This document shows positions 62,930 through 64,000 of a DNA stretch of 64,000 bases, in pieces. Numbering within the stretch: position 1 is the first letter of the stretch; the number at the start of each line of letters is the position of its first letter. Location: contig JAUYGX010000057.1 in the NCBI GenBank assembly GCA_030690365.1, positions 1 to 64,000 on the forward strand, in the 5' to 3' direction. The notes under the pieces are model-generated. The model was not told the origin of the DNA. It searched no databases and was given only the letters and a program-made list of their open reading frames with translations. Source of the stretch: Bacteroidales bacterium (GTDB taxonomy: Bacteria; Bacteroidota; Bacteroidia; Bacteroidales; F082). Position numbers and translations under genes: made by a program.

Positions 62930-64000
62930 ATGAAAGTACGTATCCGCTCCCTGAGTCTTTGGTTAGCAATGACCATCCTGATGCCAATTAGCTTAAACGC
63001 ACAATTTGGGGATTTCACAATTATTCCGTGTACAGATAATGCAAGCGTAATTGCTTTAATTGATACCGTTTTTCTAAATGGGGTAAGCCCCGCTCAATAT
63101 AAAAATGTTACCTTTACCGGTGATCCGACAGCGGTTGGTTACTTTTATGATGGTTTTATGTTTGGTGGGTTTCATACCAAAAAAGGTATTGTAATGTCTA
63201 CTGGATATGTTGACGACCTTGATAATATCAACAATTGTAGCGGCGGTGTAGTAACTGGGAATACATCAGGGGGTAGTGATGTAGATCTTGCAAAAATAAC
63301 CGCTCCGACAGCAATATTTGATGCCTGTGTAATTGAATTTGATTTCAAACCAACAAATCAAACTTCCTCGTTTCGATATATATTTGGTTCGGAAGAGTAC
63401 CCTGATTACGTAAATTCGTCTTATAATGATGTGTTTGGTTTTTTTCTTAGTGGTGATAATATCAACGGTACATTTAGTCATGGAGCCATAAACATTGCAC
63501 TGGTTCCCGGAACTAACCTGCCTGTATCAATCAACAATGTTAATTGTGGACATGCACAAGATTGTCAAGCAGGACCCGGGGGAACATACTGCGATCTGCT
63601 ATATGAGAATATTGTTCAAAATTCACCGGCTTTTAATAACATCGCATTGGATGCCTATACAGTGTCATTTACTGCTGAAAATGCCACTACACCCTGTACA
63701 TGGTACCACATTAAGCTTGCTATTGGTGATGCAGGAGATGCTAAATATGATAGCGGAGTTTTCCTCGAAATGGGCAGTTTCGACCCGGGTAAGATAATTG
63801 AAACTACCAACTTTGCCCATCCTACCATTGATTCATTGCTGTATGAAAGCTGCCGTAATTATGTGGCTGTAATGTATTTTGATATTGGAACAGCACGCAG
63901 CGATGACATAACCATCCCCTTTATGGTGGGAGGAACCGCCACACAGGGATTAGACTATATTATCCAGTCCACACAGCCGGGACAAATTTATATTCCTGCC
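62930..64000 (+). CDS. Choice-of-anchor L domain surface protein (5' part, runs off window)
   Basis: The first 357 codons are open to the window edge with no stop. A signal peptide (SLWLAMTILMPISLNAQ) leads into a choice-of-anchor L domain at about residues 35-265: KKGIVMSTGYVDDLDN, EFDFKPTNQTSSFRYIFGSEEYPDYV, NDVFGFFLSG, and PGTNLPVSINNVN. A second beta domain begins with ETTNFAHPTIDSLLYESCRNYVAV. Such Bacteroidota proteins are large adhesin-like surface proteins, usually ending in a T9SS sorting or gliding-related domain, which would lie beyond the edge. The start was set at the ATG that opens the signal peptide. Confidence 0.85.
   Translation, partial: MKVRIRSLSLWLAMTILMPISLNAQFGDFTIIPCTDNASVIALIDTVFLNGVSPAQYKNVTFTGDPTAVGYFYDGFMFGGFHTKKGIVMSTGYVDDLDNINNCSGGVVTGNTSGGSDVDLAKITAPTAIFDACVIEFDFKPTNQTSSFRYIFGSEEYPDYVNSSYNDVFGFFLSGDNINGTFSHGAINIALVPGTNLPVSINNVNCGHAQDCQAGPGGTYCDLLYENIVQNSPAFNNIALDAYTVSFTAENATTPCTWYHIKLAIGDAGDAKYDSGVFLEMGSFDPGKIIETTNFAHPTIDSLLYESCRNYVAVMYFDIGTARSDDITIPFMVGGTATQGLDYIIQSTQPGQIYIPA

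Noticed and set aside
1-64000. tRNA, rRNA, riboswitch and CRISPR signals
   Set aside because: No cloverleaf, conserved rRNA block, known aptamer core or regularly spaced direct repeat was seen on reading; a covariance-model scan would be needed to exclude small RNAs.

Overview
The window reads as chromosomal DNA of a Bacteroidota bacterium, probably from the Bacteroidales/Marinilabiliales side. No genus can be assigned from it. The evidence is a fused SecDF, type IX secretion (T9SS) sorting domains, a PorE-like OmpA protein, a choice-of-anchor L protein, a DUF5686 outer-membrane protein, and many promoters of the Bacteroidota form TTTG (-33) / TAnnTTTG (-7). Nearly all genes are intact and close-packed. 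There is no rRNA, tRNA or CRISPR array, and no gene-free stretch exceeds 300 bases.

Layout. 1-1122: a complete IS630-family element whose right end lies in the stop codon of a ChaN-like gene. 1119-6572 (minus): rnpA, yidD, an S41 protease, an O-antigen-ligase-like protein, cytidine deaminase and the ChaN-like protein, tightly spaced. 6851-12875 (plus): a sugar-utilisation cluster with an SLC45-type importer, a HAD (beta-phosphoglucomutase-like)/GH65 fusion, and two tandem uridine-kinase-like P-loop proteins, one of which has lost key residues. 13046-23313 (plus): grpE, dnaJ, an ABC-2 exporter pair, secDF, tatA and a PorE-like envelope protein. 23375-35611: purM, a secreted metalloprotease-like protein, a glycosyltransferase (minus), a Na+/alanine symporter, a ComEA-like HhH protein, a POT transporter, a T9SS cargo protein, a SpoU methyltransferase and an M20 dipeptidase.

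35685-39792 (minus): a T9SS-exported multicopper oxidase, an AT-rich small membrane protein, and an RlmL-type methyltransferase with a long charged tail. 39853-44831 (plus): a MazG-like protein, a DUF5686 protein, an AI-2E family permease, a YtxH protein and a holin-like membrane protein. 44857-55138 (minus): frr, pyrH, a patatin/BamA-barrel protein, a lipoprotein, secA, a TlpA-like protein, coaD and a NUDIX hydrolase. 55217-61853: pyrE, an SRPBCC protein, birA (minus), rsfS, ftsH, a LUD protein, cdsA and psd. 62088-64000: a YjjG-type HAD phosphatase (minus) and the 5' part of a choice-of-anchor L protein that runs off the window.

Much of the window serves protein export and the envelope: SecA, SecDF, YidD and TatA move proteins, FtsH, GrpE and DnaJ handle quality control, CdsA and Psd make phospholipid, and T9SS-type proteins go to the surface. 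The least familiar material is the HAD-GH65/twin-kinase cluster, which carries a ten-adenine run exactly at the domain junction of the fusion with stops in both shifted frames, and a degenerate retropepsin-like domain at the end of the PorE-like protein.
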